Assembly (NCBI RefSeq): GCF_031178505.1
Contig: NZ_JAPSIW010000001.1
Span: 1 to 64,000, forward strand
DNA from: Streptomyces sp.
GTDB lineage: Bacteria > Actinomycetota > Actinomycetes > Streptomycetales > Streptomycetaceae
Length of the DNA stretch: 64,000 nucleotides
Reading direction: 5' to 3'
Notes under the pieces: generated by a model
The model's input: only the letters and a program-made list of their open reading frames with translations
Database searches by the model: none
What the model was told of the DNA's origin: nothing
Shown: positions 1 to 7,842 of the stretch, piece by piece
Position numbering within the stretch: the first letter of the stretch is position 1
How the letters are laid out: each line of letters opens with the position of its first letter
Made by a program: the position numbers and the translations under genes

Positions 1-1050
1 GATGACACCGGGCTGCACGACGGCGATACGGACCTCCCCGGCGGCCTGGGGGCGCGGGGCCCACGCCGAGGCGGCCGCGGCGAGGGCGGCCACGGCGAGG
101 ATTCCCGCGCAAGCGGGGACGGCGGTGCCGGCGACGCGTGCGGTGGTGCGAGGCGCGGGGGACTGTGCGGCGGTATGGGGGGCGTGGGGCGACTGTGCGG
201 TGGTGCCGGACGTGGGGGACTGCCCGGTGGTACGGGGGGTGGGGACCTCCGGGGCGGTGGCCGGGGCGGTGGCGCCCGTGACTCCTGGTCCCGTGCCGTC
301 CGGCCCCGAGGCGCCGGTGCGGGATGCCGGGCCATGCGCCGCCGCCAGCCGCCCCGCCAGGGTCAGCGCCAGCAGCGCGAGGCCCACGTTCACCACCACG
401 ACCAGTGCGCTGACCAGCCACACCCCGCCCACCGACGCGAGCCGCAGCGCCGGGGCCACCTGCCACTGGCTGGAACCGAGCAGGCCCCAGGGGCCGCCCA
501 GGTTCTCCCACGACCGTGCCAGTTCGACCATCAGCCAGCCCGAGGGCAGGACCACCAGGGACGCCGTGGCCCGCCCCGGAGACGCCGCGCCGCCGAGCAG
601 GCGGCGGACCAGCCAGCCCCACGGCGCCCACAACAGCCCCAGCAGCGCTGCTATGACCACGGTGAAGACATGCAGGCTGGGCAGCAGCCAGTGGTGTACG
701 GCGACCATGAAGCCCAGGCCGCCGAGCCAGCCGTCGAGCATGGCCCGCCGGGCGGTGGGAGCGGTGCGGATCAGCAGGATCCAGGGGACCAGCGCCCCGT
801 ACGCGAACCACCACAGCGACGGCGCGGGGAAGGCGAGGGCGGGGAGCGCGCCGGCCAGGGCGGCGATGCCGCCGCGCGACCAGCGTGAGGCCATGGCCCG
901 CCGGGCGAGAGCCCCGGACCGACCCCGCCGGTCGCCGCCTTGCGTGCCGCCTCCCGTGCCGCCTCGGGTGGTGGCCGCGGTGCCGTCTCCGGTGCTGACC
1001 CCGGAGCCGTCTCCCGCGCCGTCGCCGTCGCGGTCGCCGAACTGATACAT
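1..1050 (-). CDS. lnt: apolipoprotein N-acyltransferase, N-terminal part (runs off the left edge)
   Basis: The frame is open from ATG at 1050 to the left edge, giving 350 codons. An AAAGG ribosome site lies 6 nt before the ATG. The first ~50 residues are Gly/Thr/Arg-rich and disordered, as is common in Streptomyces. Several hydrophobic segments follow, starting near residue 58 (with the LAFPAPSLWW motif), then HHWLLPSLH and a segment with WENLGGPWGLLGSSQW near residue 180. These match the membrane domain of Lnt, which adds the third acyl chain to lipoproteins at the membrane. The nitrilase-fold catalytic domain is just starting (VRIAVVQPGV) when the window ends, so its Glu-Lys-Cys triad is not visible. 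Confidence 0.9.
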   Translation of the reverse strand, partial: MYQFGDRDGDGAGDGSGVSTGDGTAATTRGGTGGGTQGGDRRGRSGALARRAMASRWSRGGIAALAGALPALAFPAPSLWWFAYGALVPWILLIRTAPTARRAMLDGWLGGLGFMVAVHHWLLPSLHVFTVVIAALLGLLWAPWGWLVRRLLGGAASPGRATASLVVLPSGWLMVELARSWENLGGPWGLLGSSQWQVAPALRLASVGGVWLVSALVVVVNVGLALLALTLAGRLAAAHGPASRTGASGPDGTGPGVTGATAPATAPEVPTPRTTGQSPTSGTTAQSPHAPHTAAQSPAPRTTARVAGTAVPACAGILAVAALAAAASAWAPRPQAAGEVRIAVVQPGVI

Positions 1051-1274
1051 GCAGCGCCTTTCTCGATCCCGCCGCCCCGCCGGGCGTCCCAGTGTGCGCG
1101 CCCTCGGCGATCTAGAACAGGGGGTATTCGTGCTCGGCGGCACGGGGCGGGGGGAGCGGGGCGGTCCTCGGCGGAGGCCGGCCGGTTTCCGGCGGGGGTG
1201 AGTCAGTTCTGCCGGAGGCGGAGGCGGGCCGGTTCACGTGGACGGCCGGAGCGGGCCGGATCGCCTGCACGGTT

Positions 1275-1660
1275 GGGGTGGGGCACTTCCCGGTGGGTGG
1301 CTGGAGTGGGTCACTTCCGGGTGGGGGGAGCGAACACTCTCCGGCGGGCGGTCGGAGTGGGGCACTTCCCCGTGGGCGGCTGAGGTGGGTCACTTCCGGG
1401 CGGGCGGCTGGAGTCGAGCACTCCCCGGCGGGCGGCCGGAGTGGGTCACTTCCGGGTGGGTGGCTGGAGTGAGCATTGACCGGCGGGCGGCTGGAGTGGG
1501 TCACTTCCGGGCGGGCGGCTGGAGTCGGGCACTCCCCGGTGAGCGGCTGGAGTGGGTCACTTCCGGGTGGGCGGCCGGAGTGCGCATTACCCGGCGGGCG
1601 GCCGGAGTGGGGCACTCCCCGGTAGGCGGCTAAAGCGGGTCACCCCCCCGGTGGGCGGCC
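1275..1660. repeat. array of ~14 imperfect 28-bp tandem repeats
   Basis: The stretch 1051-1797 holds no credible gene. Most of it is a tandem array with a 28-bp unit close to GGAGTGGGTCACTTCCGGG plus TGGGCGGCT. Units start at 1275, 1303, 1354, 1382, 1410, 1438, 1466, 1493, 1521, 1549, 1577, 1604 and 1632; two units are 27 bp and one copy near 1331 is truncated. Two sub-types (GGTCACTTCC and GGCACTCCCC) roughly alternate. Open frames across it are repeat-driven and lack ribosome sites. The core TCACTTCCGGGTGG is identical to the 3' end of the neighbouring gene at 1798-1811. Confidence 0.85.
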
Positions 1661-1797
1661 GGGATGGGCCATCCCGCGGCGGTGGGGCCGGCCCGACGGA
1701 GGAGCGGGCCATGTCGGGCAGCCATGCAGGGCTGACCGGCGGCCCGGCCCGGCCGGTCAGGACGGCCACCTGCCGCGTCAGCGCGAGCCGGATCGGA

Positions 1798-2313
1798 TCA
1801 CTTCCGGGTGGCTGCTGCCTCGCGGGCCCGCTCGCTGATCCGGCGCCACTTCTCCTCCACCGTGACCTGCCGCAGCCGCCAGCCGGCGGGGGTCCGCAGG
1901 AGCGCGAAGGAGTACCGACCGCCGCACTCGAAGTCCGGCGCCGTGGACTGCGCGTCGCCGTCGCGGTCCGGGAACCGCATGGGGTTCACATAGTCGGCCC
2001 GCACACGCGCGGTGTCGCCGACGTCCTGGTCGAGGAGGCCGAACTCCAGCTTCCGGTTGACGATGAGATGTTGGCGCATCGGGAACATCCGCATGGTCTC
2101 GGCCAGCCAGGCCGCGACCTCGGCGGCGCTTCCCGCGATACCGCCCGCCGAGCCGTAGTCGGCACGGCCCTGCGCGGCGAAGAGCCGCTCGTAGGCGCTC
2201 CAGTCGCCGTCGTCGACGGTCACCGCGTACTCGGTGATGAGGGCATCGATGGCCAAACGGTCGATCACGGCGGCCAGTTCCACGCGCTGCGTCATCGGCT
2301 CAGTGTTGGGCAC
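1798..2313 (-). CDS. SnoaL-like / NTF2-like family protein
   Basis: 171 residues if started at GTG 2313; an ATG at 2295 is the alternative, and neither has a strong ribosome site. The sequence fits the SnoaL_4 branch of the NTF2-like cone fold: an N-terminal helix with DRLAIDALITEYA, DDGDWSAYERLFA around residues 35-50, RQHLIVNRKLEF in the middle and a C-terminal GWRLRQVTVEEKWRR strand. The fold holds small-molecule isomerases, hydroxylases and catalytically inert members, so no reaction can be assigned. It sits on the chromosome outside the prophage, with its 3' end against the tandem repeat array. Confidence 0.8.
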   Translation of the reverse strand: MPNTEPMTQRVELAAVIDRLAIDALITEYAVTVDDGDWSAYERLFAAQGRADYGSAGGIAGSAAEVAAWLAETMRMFPMRQHLIVNRKLEFGLLDQDVGDTARVRADYVNPMRFPDRDGDAQSTAPDFECGGRYSFALLRTPAGWRLRQVTVEEKWRRISERAREAAATRK

Positions 2314-2421
2314 GGGAGGTGCCGAGCCAAGGGGCGTGCAGGAACCGCGCCCGCCGGGTGGGCGGTGGTCCGGCGCCGAGGGTCGGCCGGGGCTGATCCG
2401 AACGACAGGCTCCAGGCGGCG

Positions 2422-2601
2422 CTAGGCGGCCTTCACGATCTCCGCGCGGACCGCTGCCGCCCACTCCGTCACCAGTCGCTCGTACTCGGCGCGCTGCTCG
2501 GCCGAGAGGCGTCCGCCGGCACGCAGCCACAGGCTGCGGATGCGCTCGTTCAGTTCCGCCGAAGAGCGCACGGAACCATGGGGTGGTGGGGTTAAGGGCA
2601 T
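2422..2601 (-). CDS. small conserved hypothetical protein (59 aa)
   Basis: ATG at 2601, TAG at 2422-2424. The 59-residue product is basic and helical, with a core LNERIRSLWLRAGG and LSAEQRAEYERLV, and third codon positions are strongly GC. It precedes the SnoaL-like gene on the same strand. The pattern is familiar from Streptomyces chromosomes but I know no function for it. Confidence 0.6.
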   Translation of the reverse strand: MPLTPPPHGSVRSSAELNERIRSLWLRAGGRLSAEQRAEYERLVTEWAAAVRAEIVKAA

Positions 2602-2803
2602 GCGGCCAGCCTAGGCGATACCTACGACAATCGGAACTGTCAGCTACCGCACACCTCCGCCAAGTGATCGATCGAGGCCGATCTGCCTCGGGTAGCCGCT
2701 CTCATATCGGTATGGAACGGTGGAAAGCGGCTCGATGGGTGTGACGTATCCCTGTCGAGTGCGTACGGAGCCCGCGCTGAGTTCTACCGAGAGAGGTGGC
2801 GAG

Positions 2804-2881
2804 ATGTCGTCGAAGCGACGCCGTAAGAAGAAGGCCCGCCGCAAGCACGCGGCCAACCACGGAAGCCGCCCCCAGTCCTAG
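2804..2881 (+). CDS. 50S ribosomal protein bL37
   Basis: A 25-residue, extremely basic protein: an N-terminal KRRRKKKARRKHA run followed by ANHGSRPQS. The ANHGxRP ending matches the actinobacterial large-subunit protein bL37 first seen in mycobacterial ribosome structures. An AGAGGTGG ribosome site precedes the ATG. It is a stand-alone gene. Short length normally hides it from gene callers, but the motif makes the call good. Confidence 0.85.
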   Translation: MSSKRRRKKKARRKHAANHGSRPQS

Positions 2882-3139
2882 GCCCGGCCACCAGGCCGGC
2901 GTGGTCCGCCGTGGTCCGGCAGGGTGCCACCGTCCGGCGGGAAGGTGGCGCCCGTGCCGGGGTGGCGTTCGTCGCCGGGGTGACGCCCACGTGTGCCTGT
3001 ATGCGCTCCGCGCAGGACGGGCGAACGCGAGGTGGCAGAGGACGAACCAGGGGTGAGTGGAGGGCGGACAGGGGGCGAACAGAGGATCGAGGTCCTCCAA
3101 AACGTCACTGCGTCTTCACCGTCCCCCACGTGGCGCATG

Positions 3140-3178
3140 ATGATCCCTTCAGCACCTGCGCCATCCCAGGGGGATCAT
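3140..3178. promoter_or_regulatory. inverted repeat over the lipoprotein start
   Basis: ATGATCCC at 3140-3147 pairs with GGGATCAT at 3171-3178, the right arm covering the ribosome site and the first bases of the lipoprotein gene. It could fold in mRNA and occlude initiation, or be an operator. The rest of the 295-bp gap from 2882 shows nothing else that I can support. Confidence 0.3.
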
Positions 3179-3851
3179 GCACGCCCGCTCCATCGCCGCC
3201 GCGCTCGTCGTCGGCACCAGCCTGTTCGCACTCACCGGCTGCGGCCCGGACCAGGCATCGAGCACCGGTACGAGCACCACCACCGACAAGCCCGTCGTCA
3301 CCGGAGAAGCGGACGAAGGGGCGTCGGAGGAGAAGGCGGGGGACGAGGAGGCGGGGGACGAGAAGGCCGAGACCGCCGCGCTGCCGGACATGACCGGCAA
3401 GGGGCTGCAGTCCGCGCAGGACCAGGCACAGGCGGCCGGTTTCTACGGCCTCACCTCGCACGACGCGCTCGGCCGCGACCGTATGCAGGCCTTCGACCGG
3501 AACTGGAAGGTCTGCTCGCAGACCCCGAAGGCCGGGGACCACTCGACCGACACCAAGGTCGACTTCGCCGCGGTCAAGCTCGAGGAGACCTGCCCCGCCC
3601 AGGACGCGGGCGCGGAAGAGCCCCGGGCCGCGGGAGCGAAGATGCCCGACTTCACGGGCAAGGCGGTCAAGGTGGCGCGCGGGGCCCTCGACTCCGGCAC
3701 CAGCATCACGGTCAATGACGCCTCGGGTCAGGACCGTTTCATCCTCATGGAGTCGAACTGGCAGGTGTGCGGCCAGGAGCCCGCCGCGGGCGCCAAGCTC
3801 GACGGCCGGCCCGTGACGCTCAGTGCGGTGAAGTTCGAGGAGTCCTGCTGA
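3177..3851 (+). CDS. lipoprotein with two PASTA-like domains
   Basis: 224 residues with ATG at 3177 preceded by AGGGGG. Residues 1-22 form a lipoprotein signal peptide ending in the lipobox LTGC (Cys22). A Glu/Ala/Gly-rich linker spans about 23-67. Two PASTA-like repeats follow, beginning LPDMTGKGLQSAQD (from ~69) and MPDFTGKAVKVARG (from ~155), each with a conserved W-x-V-C-x-Q segment and closing Cys; the Cys pairs may form disulfides. PASTA domains bind muropeptides or lipid II in kinases and PBPs. Here they are tethered to the outer membrane face, so a cell-envelope sensing or binding role is likely. It would be a substrate for the Lnt encoded nearby. Confidence 0.85.
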   Translation: MHARSIAAALVVGTSLFALTGCGPDQASSTGTSTTTDKPVVTGEADEGASEEKAGDEEAGDEKAETAALPDMTGKGLQSAQDQAQAAGFYGLTSHDALGRDRMQAFDRNWKVCSQTPKAGDHSTDTKVDFAAVKLEETCPAQDAGAEEPRAAGAKMPDFTGKAVKVARGALDSGTSITVNDASGQDRFILMESNWQVCGQEPAAGAKLDGRPVTLSAVKFEESC

Positions 3852-3982
3852 CGTCATGGCGGTATAGGACACTTGTGCGCGCAACGTCACCGCCGGACGG
3901 CACCGCCGACTCCGGGCACGTAGGGACGGCGACCGGTGGTGACAGCGCCTCCGACTACAGCCCGGAGGGGGCGTGAGATCAC

Positions 3983-4684
3983 GTGGCGGATCTGTACGGC
4001 GATTGGGCGGAGCTCGCGGCGGCGGAGGTCGACGGTGTCGACTACCGGATCCGGTCCACCGACCCGGCGGGGGCGTCCTTGGCGTCCATCGCCATCCACG
4101 GCGGCGGCATCGAGGCGGGGTCCGGTGAAATGGCCCGTGAGGTCGCCGGGACGTGGCTGCGGTACTACGAACTCGACGGAATGAAGTCCTCCGGCAACGG
4201 CGACCTGCACATCACGTCGACGAACTACGACGAGCCCCGCGCCCTCGCCCTGGTGGCGACGGCCCGCGGCTGCCTGTCCTTCCACGGCTATCAGGACGAC
4301 GACCGCCTGCTCTCCACGACCGCCATCGGCGGCCGGGACACCGCACTGGCCGCCCGCGCGGCCGGCGAACTGCGGGTCGCCGGCTTCACCGTGACCGCCG
4401 CCACGGGCGACATCGCGGGCACCAACCCCGCCAACATCTGCAACAGGACGCTGTCGGGCAGCGGCGTACAACTGGAGATGAGCCAGGCCCTGCGCCGCAG
4501 CTTCTTCCCCGGCGGGGACCTCACCCGCCCGTCACGCGAGTCGGGCGCCCGCACGGAGGCCTTCTTCCGCTACGCGGCGGCCCTGCGCTCGGCCTGCACC
4601 GTCCCGGCCCCGGCCCCGGCCGCGGACCGCTCGGAACTCATCCCGCCGACTCGCCCGCGTGCGGGCTCAGGACGCCCATGCTGA
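3983..4684 (+). CDS. poly-gamma-glutamate hydrolase family protein (YjqB/PghP-like)
   Basis: 233 residues from GTG 3983, after a GGAGGGGG stretch. The motifs AIHGGGIEAGS (residues ~36-46), HITSTNYDEP, SFHGY and a GGRDTALAARA helix match the zinc-dependent PghP/YjqB family. The founding member is a Bacillus phage enzyme that cuts poly-gamma-glutamate capsules. The protein lies directly outside the prophage, so it is probably chromosomal. Its last 47 bp overlap the 3' end of the uppP remnant on the other strand, so the two genes were convergent before insertion. The C-terminal ~30 residues look unstructured. Confidence 0.82.
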   Translation: MADLYGDWAELAAAEVDGVDYRIRSTDPAGASLASIAIHGGGIEAGSGEMAREVAGTWLRYYELDGMKSSGNGDLHITSTNYDEPRALALVATARGCLSFHGYQDDDRLLSTTAIGGRDTALAARAAGELRVAGFTVTAATGDIAGTNPANICNRTLSGSGVQLEMSQALRRSFFPGGDLTRPSRESGARTEAFFRYAAALRSACTVPAPAPAADRSELIPPTRPRAGSGRPC

Positions 4685-4778
4685 CCAGGACGATCAGGAC
4701 GAGGCCGAGTACGACGCGGTAGTAGACGAAGGGCATGAAGCTCTTCGTGGTGATGAACTTCATGAACCAGATCATCAA
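4638..4778 (-). pseudogene. uppP: 3' fragment of undecaprenyl-diphosphatase (C-terminal ~45 residues)
   Basis: Reading leftward from about 4778, the frame gives LMIWFMKFITTKSFMPF, then VYYRVVLGLVLIVL, then a hydrophilic tail and TGA at 4638-4640. This is the typical C-terminus of UppP/BacA, the integral-membrane phosphatase that recycles undecaprenyl pyrophosphate for cell-wall synthesis. The rest of the gene is absent: upstream of the LMIW codons the sequence is integrase. The insertion therefore split uppP and left its 3' end on the left flank. Whether phage sequence at the other junction restores a complete reading frame cannot be seen. Confidence 0.82.
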
Positions 4779-4790
4779 CCGGACTGGTTC
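4758..4790. other. left attachment site (attL) region
   Basis: The integrase stop codon (4775-4777) falls inside the uppP-like codons, so the switch from chromosome to phage happens within a few tens of bases of 4775. Tyrosine integrases commonly carry attP beside int and recombine into a gene 3' end, which fits. The exact crossover core needs the right junction for comparison. Confidence 0.65.
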
Positions 4791-6163
4791 ACCGCTGTGA
4801 CCTGCTGTTTCCACCATTCAACAAGTGCGGGTGGGAGAGAAATGGGAGAACCGTCAGGCAACTCCGGCCTCTCCTCCCGCAGGAACCGCTCGAAGCGCTC
4901 CTGCAACGAATCCATGATGGCCCGCTCCATACCCGTTGTCACGTTCGCATACAGGCCCTCGACGCCGGCCACCTCATGTCCCATCCGGGTCTCCGTCGCG
5001 ATCCGGCTGTGACCGTCCTCGTCGATCCACTCCTTGTGGCCGTGCCGCACCAGATACAGGCGCTTCCTGGCATAGGCGGTCGCCGGAATCTCCGGCAGCG
5101 GGCGGCGCGAGGATACTTTCTGCCGCTGTCCCAGGCGTGTCCGCTCGAACTCCTGCGACGCCTTCCTGCCGTCCGCGACCGGCCGCCAGTAGTAGTAGGT
5201 GAAGTTCGCGTTCGCCAGCAGACCGCCCGTCACCGACCGGAACACGTACTCGCCATCGTGACTGCCCAGCAATAGCTCGAGCAGCGAGGCGAGAAACGGC
5301 GGGATCACCAGAGCGCGCCGGGACTCGTACTTCGGCGGGAACTCCCTGAGTTCGCCGCCCTCCCTCTGGTGCTGCCACTGCACACGCACCGCAGGCATCA
5401 GGTCCGGGCCGTACCGCTCCAGATCCTCCGCATGCCGCTCTGCCCGGTCCCGCTCCTCCGGGTCGTCCAGCGGGTCGGAGGCCGGCCAGGCGGGGTGCGT
5501 GTAGGCGCGTCGCAGGGCGTACAGCTCGGCGGGCCGCATGCCGGTGCAGGCCATCGTCCAGACGAAGACGAAACCGTCCAAACCCCAGAAGACGAGCGCG
5601 TTGCACGCCAACTGATGGACGTCCTCAATGCGCATCTCACGCTTGCGCTCGCGCGGCTTTTTCGTGTACTTCCCGCGGCGGGCGCGCTTGCCTTTCGGGA
5701 CCGGCGAGGCGGCGCGCAGGCCGTCGTCGACGGCGTCGTCCATGAGCATGGAGAAGACGGTGAGGATCTCCTCACCGTATTTGTCGCCGACGTTGGGCTT
5801 CGCCTTGAGCTGGATCTTCCAGGCCCGGTAGGCGGAGGGCTTGATGTCTCCGACCGCGGTATCGCCCCAGCGGGGCACGATGTACAGGCGCAGCATGGAC
5901 CGGATCGCCTTGTCGCGCAGGTGCCCGACGTCGAGAGTCTCTGGCCAGGTGCGGCAGTAGTCCCGCATGAGGAGGGAGCCGTCCCGCTTGCTGACGTAGC
6001 GGTCGTTGCGGATGTCCGCCTCGCGGTCGAGACCGTAGTTCTTGGCAACGACTTCGTCGGTGAATCCGCCCTGCTGGTCGTAGATCCACTTGCCGCGTTC
6101 ATCTTTGGCGCCGGTGTTCCACACGACTCGGCAGGTGTTTCCGCGCCACTCGACGTAGGCCAT
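4775..6163 (-). CDS. int: tyrosine-type site-specific integrase
   Basis: 462 residues. Residues ~60-150 form a SAM-like core-binding domain and ~175-430 the catalytic domain. Visible catalytic elements are Arg210 in ACTGMRPAEL, Arg373 in LYLVRHGHKEW, GH at 395-396 and the nucleophile Tyr405 in EGLYANV; the usual His of box II is replaced by Tyr370. An N-terminal beta-rich arm-binding segment precedes the core. The enzyme should cut and rejoin attP with attB in uppP and, with a directionality factor, excise the element. The gene lies at the extreme left of the prophage, next to attL, and reads toward it. Confidence 0.93.
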   Translation of the reverse strand: MAYVEWRGNTCRVVWNTGAKDERGKWIYDQQGGFTDEVVAKNYGLDREADIRNDRYVSKRDGSLLMRDYCRTWPETLDVGHLRDKAIRSMLRLYIVPRWGDTAVGDIKPSAYRAWKIQLKAKPNVGDKYGEEILTVFSMLMDDAVDDGLRAASPVPKGKRARRGKYTKKPRERKREMRIEDVHQLACNALVFWGLDGFVFVWTMACTGMRPAELYALRRAYTHPAWPASDPLDDPEERDRAERHAEDLERYGPDLMPAVRVQWQHQREGGELREFPPKYESRRALVIPPFLASLLELLLGSHDGEYVFRSVTGGLLANANFTYYYWRPVADGRKASQEFERTRLGQRQKVSSRRPLPEIPATAYARKRLYLVRHGHKEWIDEDGHSRIATETRMGHEVAGVEGLYANVTTGMERAIMDSLQERFERFLREERPELPDGSPISLPPALVEWWKQQVTAVNQSG

Positions 6164-6233
6164 GTTCGCCCCCTGGTCTTGCGTTGCGGTGACCGGCTGG
6201 CACCCCTGCCGCCGGCCCTCCGCTGCTCCTGTC

Positions 6234-6434
6234 CTACGACCCTTGGCTGCCTATGACGCAGTTCTGGCAGTCGGCGCAGGAGCCTCCTTGACGCTCTATC
6301 AGGCTACGTACTTTGCGTCGCGCTTGTGCGTCGTACTTAACCTTCGGCGTCGCAACACACACGACCTTCCCAGCCACCTGGCCATGGAATCCGAAGAATC
6401 CGGGGCCCAGGTCGACCACGAGCAGTTCGTGCAT
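6234..6434 (-). CDS. small Cys-rich protein beside int
   Basis: 66 residues. ATG 6434 has an excellent GGGGGAG ribosome site. The C-terminus carries SCADCQNC, a possible metal-binding cluster, after a basic KYDAQARRKVRSLIER helix. It lies 70 bp upstream of int in the same direction, a position where recombination directionality factors are often found. I do not recognise the family, so excisionase is only a guess from size, charge and place. Confidence 0.65.
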   Translation of the reverse strand: MHELLVVDLGPGFFGFHGQVAGKVVCVATPKVKYDAQARRKVRSLIERQGGSCADCQNCVIGSQGS

Positions 6435-6581
6435 GGGCTCCCCCTTTCGGGTGCGAGGGAACCTCCCAAGTAGTTGAAGATGCTGCCATGTTGACGGGCG
6501 GTTGTGACCAGGTTCGTCCAGAGTGGCGCTCGTTCTTAGGTAACGAATCGGTGTATGGAAAAGGTTGTGCCGCAGATCTGA

Positions 6582-7034
6582 TCAATCTTGTTCAATTCCG
6601 CGCTCCTTCCACCGCTGCATAACCTCCTCCACCGCCCGCTGCTTGAGGGCGCGGATCTGGGCGGCGCTGAGATCGTCGCCGACCGCGATAGCGGCGTTCT
6701 GCACGGCGTCGCCGACGTCCTTCGCCAGGTCTTCGGCTCGGACCGGTGAGATGGTGCCCGCCTCGTCCCGCTCTATGAGGGTGGCTGCGGCGGCGCCGTC
6801 GAGGATGTGGATGCAGCTGCCGGGCGCCCAGCCGAGGACGGCTTCGACCTTGCCGTAGGTGGTCAGGCGCACCGGCTTGGCGTCTTCGATCTTGCTGTAC
6901 GTGTTGATCTGCAATTCCGCGGCCCTGGCTACGTCGATCTTGTTGTGTCCGAGGTCGACGCGGCGCTGGATGACTGCGGTCGCAAGCCGCTGCAGCGCGG
7001 CTGCGTCGTAGGGGGGTGGCATGACCCACATCAT
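6582..7034 (-). CDS. Xre-type HTH phage repressor
   Basis: 150 residues from ATG 7034; ATG 7022 is equally plausible because no ribosome site is obvious. Residues ~10-60 form an HTH: AVIQRRVDLGHNKIDVARAA is the start, and TYSKIEDAK corresponds to the recognition region of Xre proteins. The C-terminal half (ISPVRAEDLAKDVGDAVQNA onward) is helical and probably dimerises. The gene is divergent from the HTH gene at 7197 across a repeat-rich switch region, the arrangement of a lysogeny repressor. TAGGAACA direct repeats just upstream may be its own operators. Confidence 0.75.
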   Translation of the reverse strand: MMWVMPPPYDAAALQRLATAVIQRRVDLGHNKIDVARAAELQINTYSKIEDAKPVRLTTYGKVEAVLGWAPGSCIHILDGAAAATLIERDEAGTISPVRAEDLAKDVGDAVQNAAIAVGDDLSAAQIRALKQRAVEEVMQRWKERGIEQD

Positions 7035-7046
7035 CGCAGGAGCTCG

Positions 7047-7064
7047 TAGGAACAGCTAGGAACA
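7047..7064. promoter_or_regulatory. direct-repeat operator candidate upstream of the repressor
   Basis: TAGGAACA occurs at 7047-7054 and again at 7057-7064, exactly one helical turn apart and 13 bp upstream of the repressor start. Repeats in this phase typically bind protomers on one face of the helix; autoregulation is the likely use. Confidence 0.4.
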
Positions 7065-7130
7065 CTCAGCTATCTGGCTGGAACCTTGACGATTCCGTGT
7101 CGTGGCGCGAGCCGCTCGGGCAAAAAAATG

Positions 7131-7187
7131 CGCGTTTCTACATGTTACTGCGCGGTACTAGTAGCGTTAACGCGTAGAAACGCGTAG
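7131..7187. promoter_or_regulatory. inverted-repeat switch region
   Basis: CGCGTTTCTAC (7131-7141) and GTAGAAACGCG (7174-7184) are a perfect 11-bp inverted repeat with 32 bp between arms, so centres lie ~43 bp (four turns) apart. Between them is the palindrome GCGTTAACGC (7164-7173), and ACGCGTAG is directly repeated at 7170-7177 and 7180-7187. This sits immediately before the rightward HTH gene at 7197 and is AT-richer than its surroundings. It is the best candidate for the main lysogeny/lytic operator. Confidence 0.55.
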
Positions 7188-7196
7188 CTTCAGTGC

Positions 7197-7442
7197 ATGG
7201 AAAGACCCCCAGCCACCTACCAGGTGCACGGGCCATCACTCCGAAGACGGCGCATGAGTCAGGGCCACTCAGTCCAAGCAGTCGCTGACGCGGCAGGCAT
7301 CTCACGCAGCTACCTGCAACGGCTCGAAACAGGCACCCGGGAGTGCATGGGGCCTGAGCGCTACATACGGCTCCGCACCGCCCTCAACGCCACAGACGAC
7401 CAGATCCTCGCCCGAACAGTGGGCGACCCAGAAGAGAGGTGA
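7197..7442 (+). CDS. Xre-family HTH regulator (81 aa)
   Basis: Almost the whole protein is one HTH domain: LRRRRMSQGHSVQAVADAAG then SRSYLQRLETGTRE is the classic Xre pattern. ATG 7197 is required to include helix 1, yet no ribosome site precedes it, so the mRNA may be leaderless. It is the first gene of the rightward early operon and is coupled to the next gene. By position it is the Cro-like partner of the repressor. Confidence 0.8.
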   Translation: MERPPATYQVHGPSLRRRRMSQGHSVQAVADAAGISRSYLQRLETGTRECMGPERYIRLRTALNATDDQILARTVGDPEER

Positions 7443-7444
7443 TC

Positions 7445-7741
7445 ATGTCCACCCCCACCGCCGGCAGCAACGACACCGCGACAGCCGACACCGAGACGAT
7501 GATGCGACGCGACGGCTACCTGCCACCGGACGAAGCCGCCGCTGACCTCGGCTGCGGCAAGCGCTGGCTCCTCGACGGACTCAACCACCACGGCTTCCCC
7601 CACACCCGCATGGGCCGGGCGAAGTGGCTCAGCCCCGAGGACCGCGAAGAGATCCGCAAGCTCTGCCGCGTCCCCGCCGAGCCCGCCAAGATCACGCGCC
7701 TTCGCAAGGGCATCTGCAAGCCCGCCAAGTCCGCCGCCTGA
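7445..7741 (+). CDS. HTH DNA-binding protein (98 aa)
   Basis: ATG 7445 is chosen because AGAGAGG lies 5 nt upstream; a GTG at 7439 is in frame. The segment LPPDEAAADLGCGKRWLLDG, ending in GRAKWLSPEDREEI, resembles MerR/excisionase-type winged helices that read DNA as a helix plus wing. It directly follows the Cro-like gene. It could be a second early regulator or an excision factor. Confidence 0.65.
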   Translation: MSTPTAGSNDTATADTETMMRRDGYLPPDEAAADLGCGKRWLLDGLNHHGFPHTRMGRAKWLSPEDREEIRKLCRVPAEPAKITRLRKGICKPAKSAA

Positions 7742-7842
7742 CGGCGATGCGGCCCCACCCGCCGGGCTTCCACACACCGGCAGACGGGGCCTCCGAGGAA
7801 CTCCCTCACCTGCAATCCACCTGCAAGAGAAAGAAGGACCCC

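Noticed and set aside
2-1045. 347-residue plus-strand ORF at the left edge
   Set aside because: It is the antisense shadow of lnt: the opposite strand shows clear transmembrane segments, a ribosome site and the start of the nitrilase domain.
1112-1615. 167-residue minus-strand ORF over the tandem array
   Set aside because: Composition is dictated by 28-bp repeats whose length is not a multiple of three, no ribosome site, no folded-protein pattern.
6234-6434. Confident excisionase call for the 66-residue protein
   Set aside because: Position fits, but there is no HTH or winged-helix pattern; the excisionase-like HTH at 34600 is an alternative.
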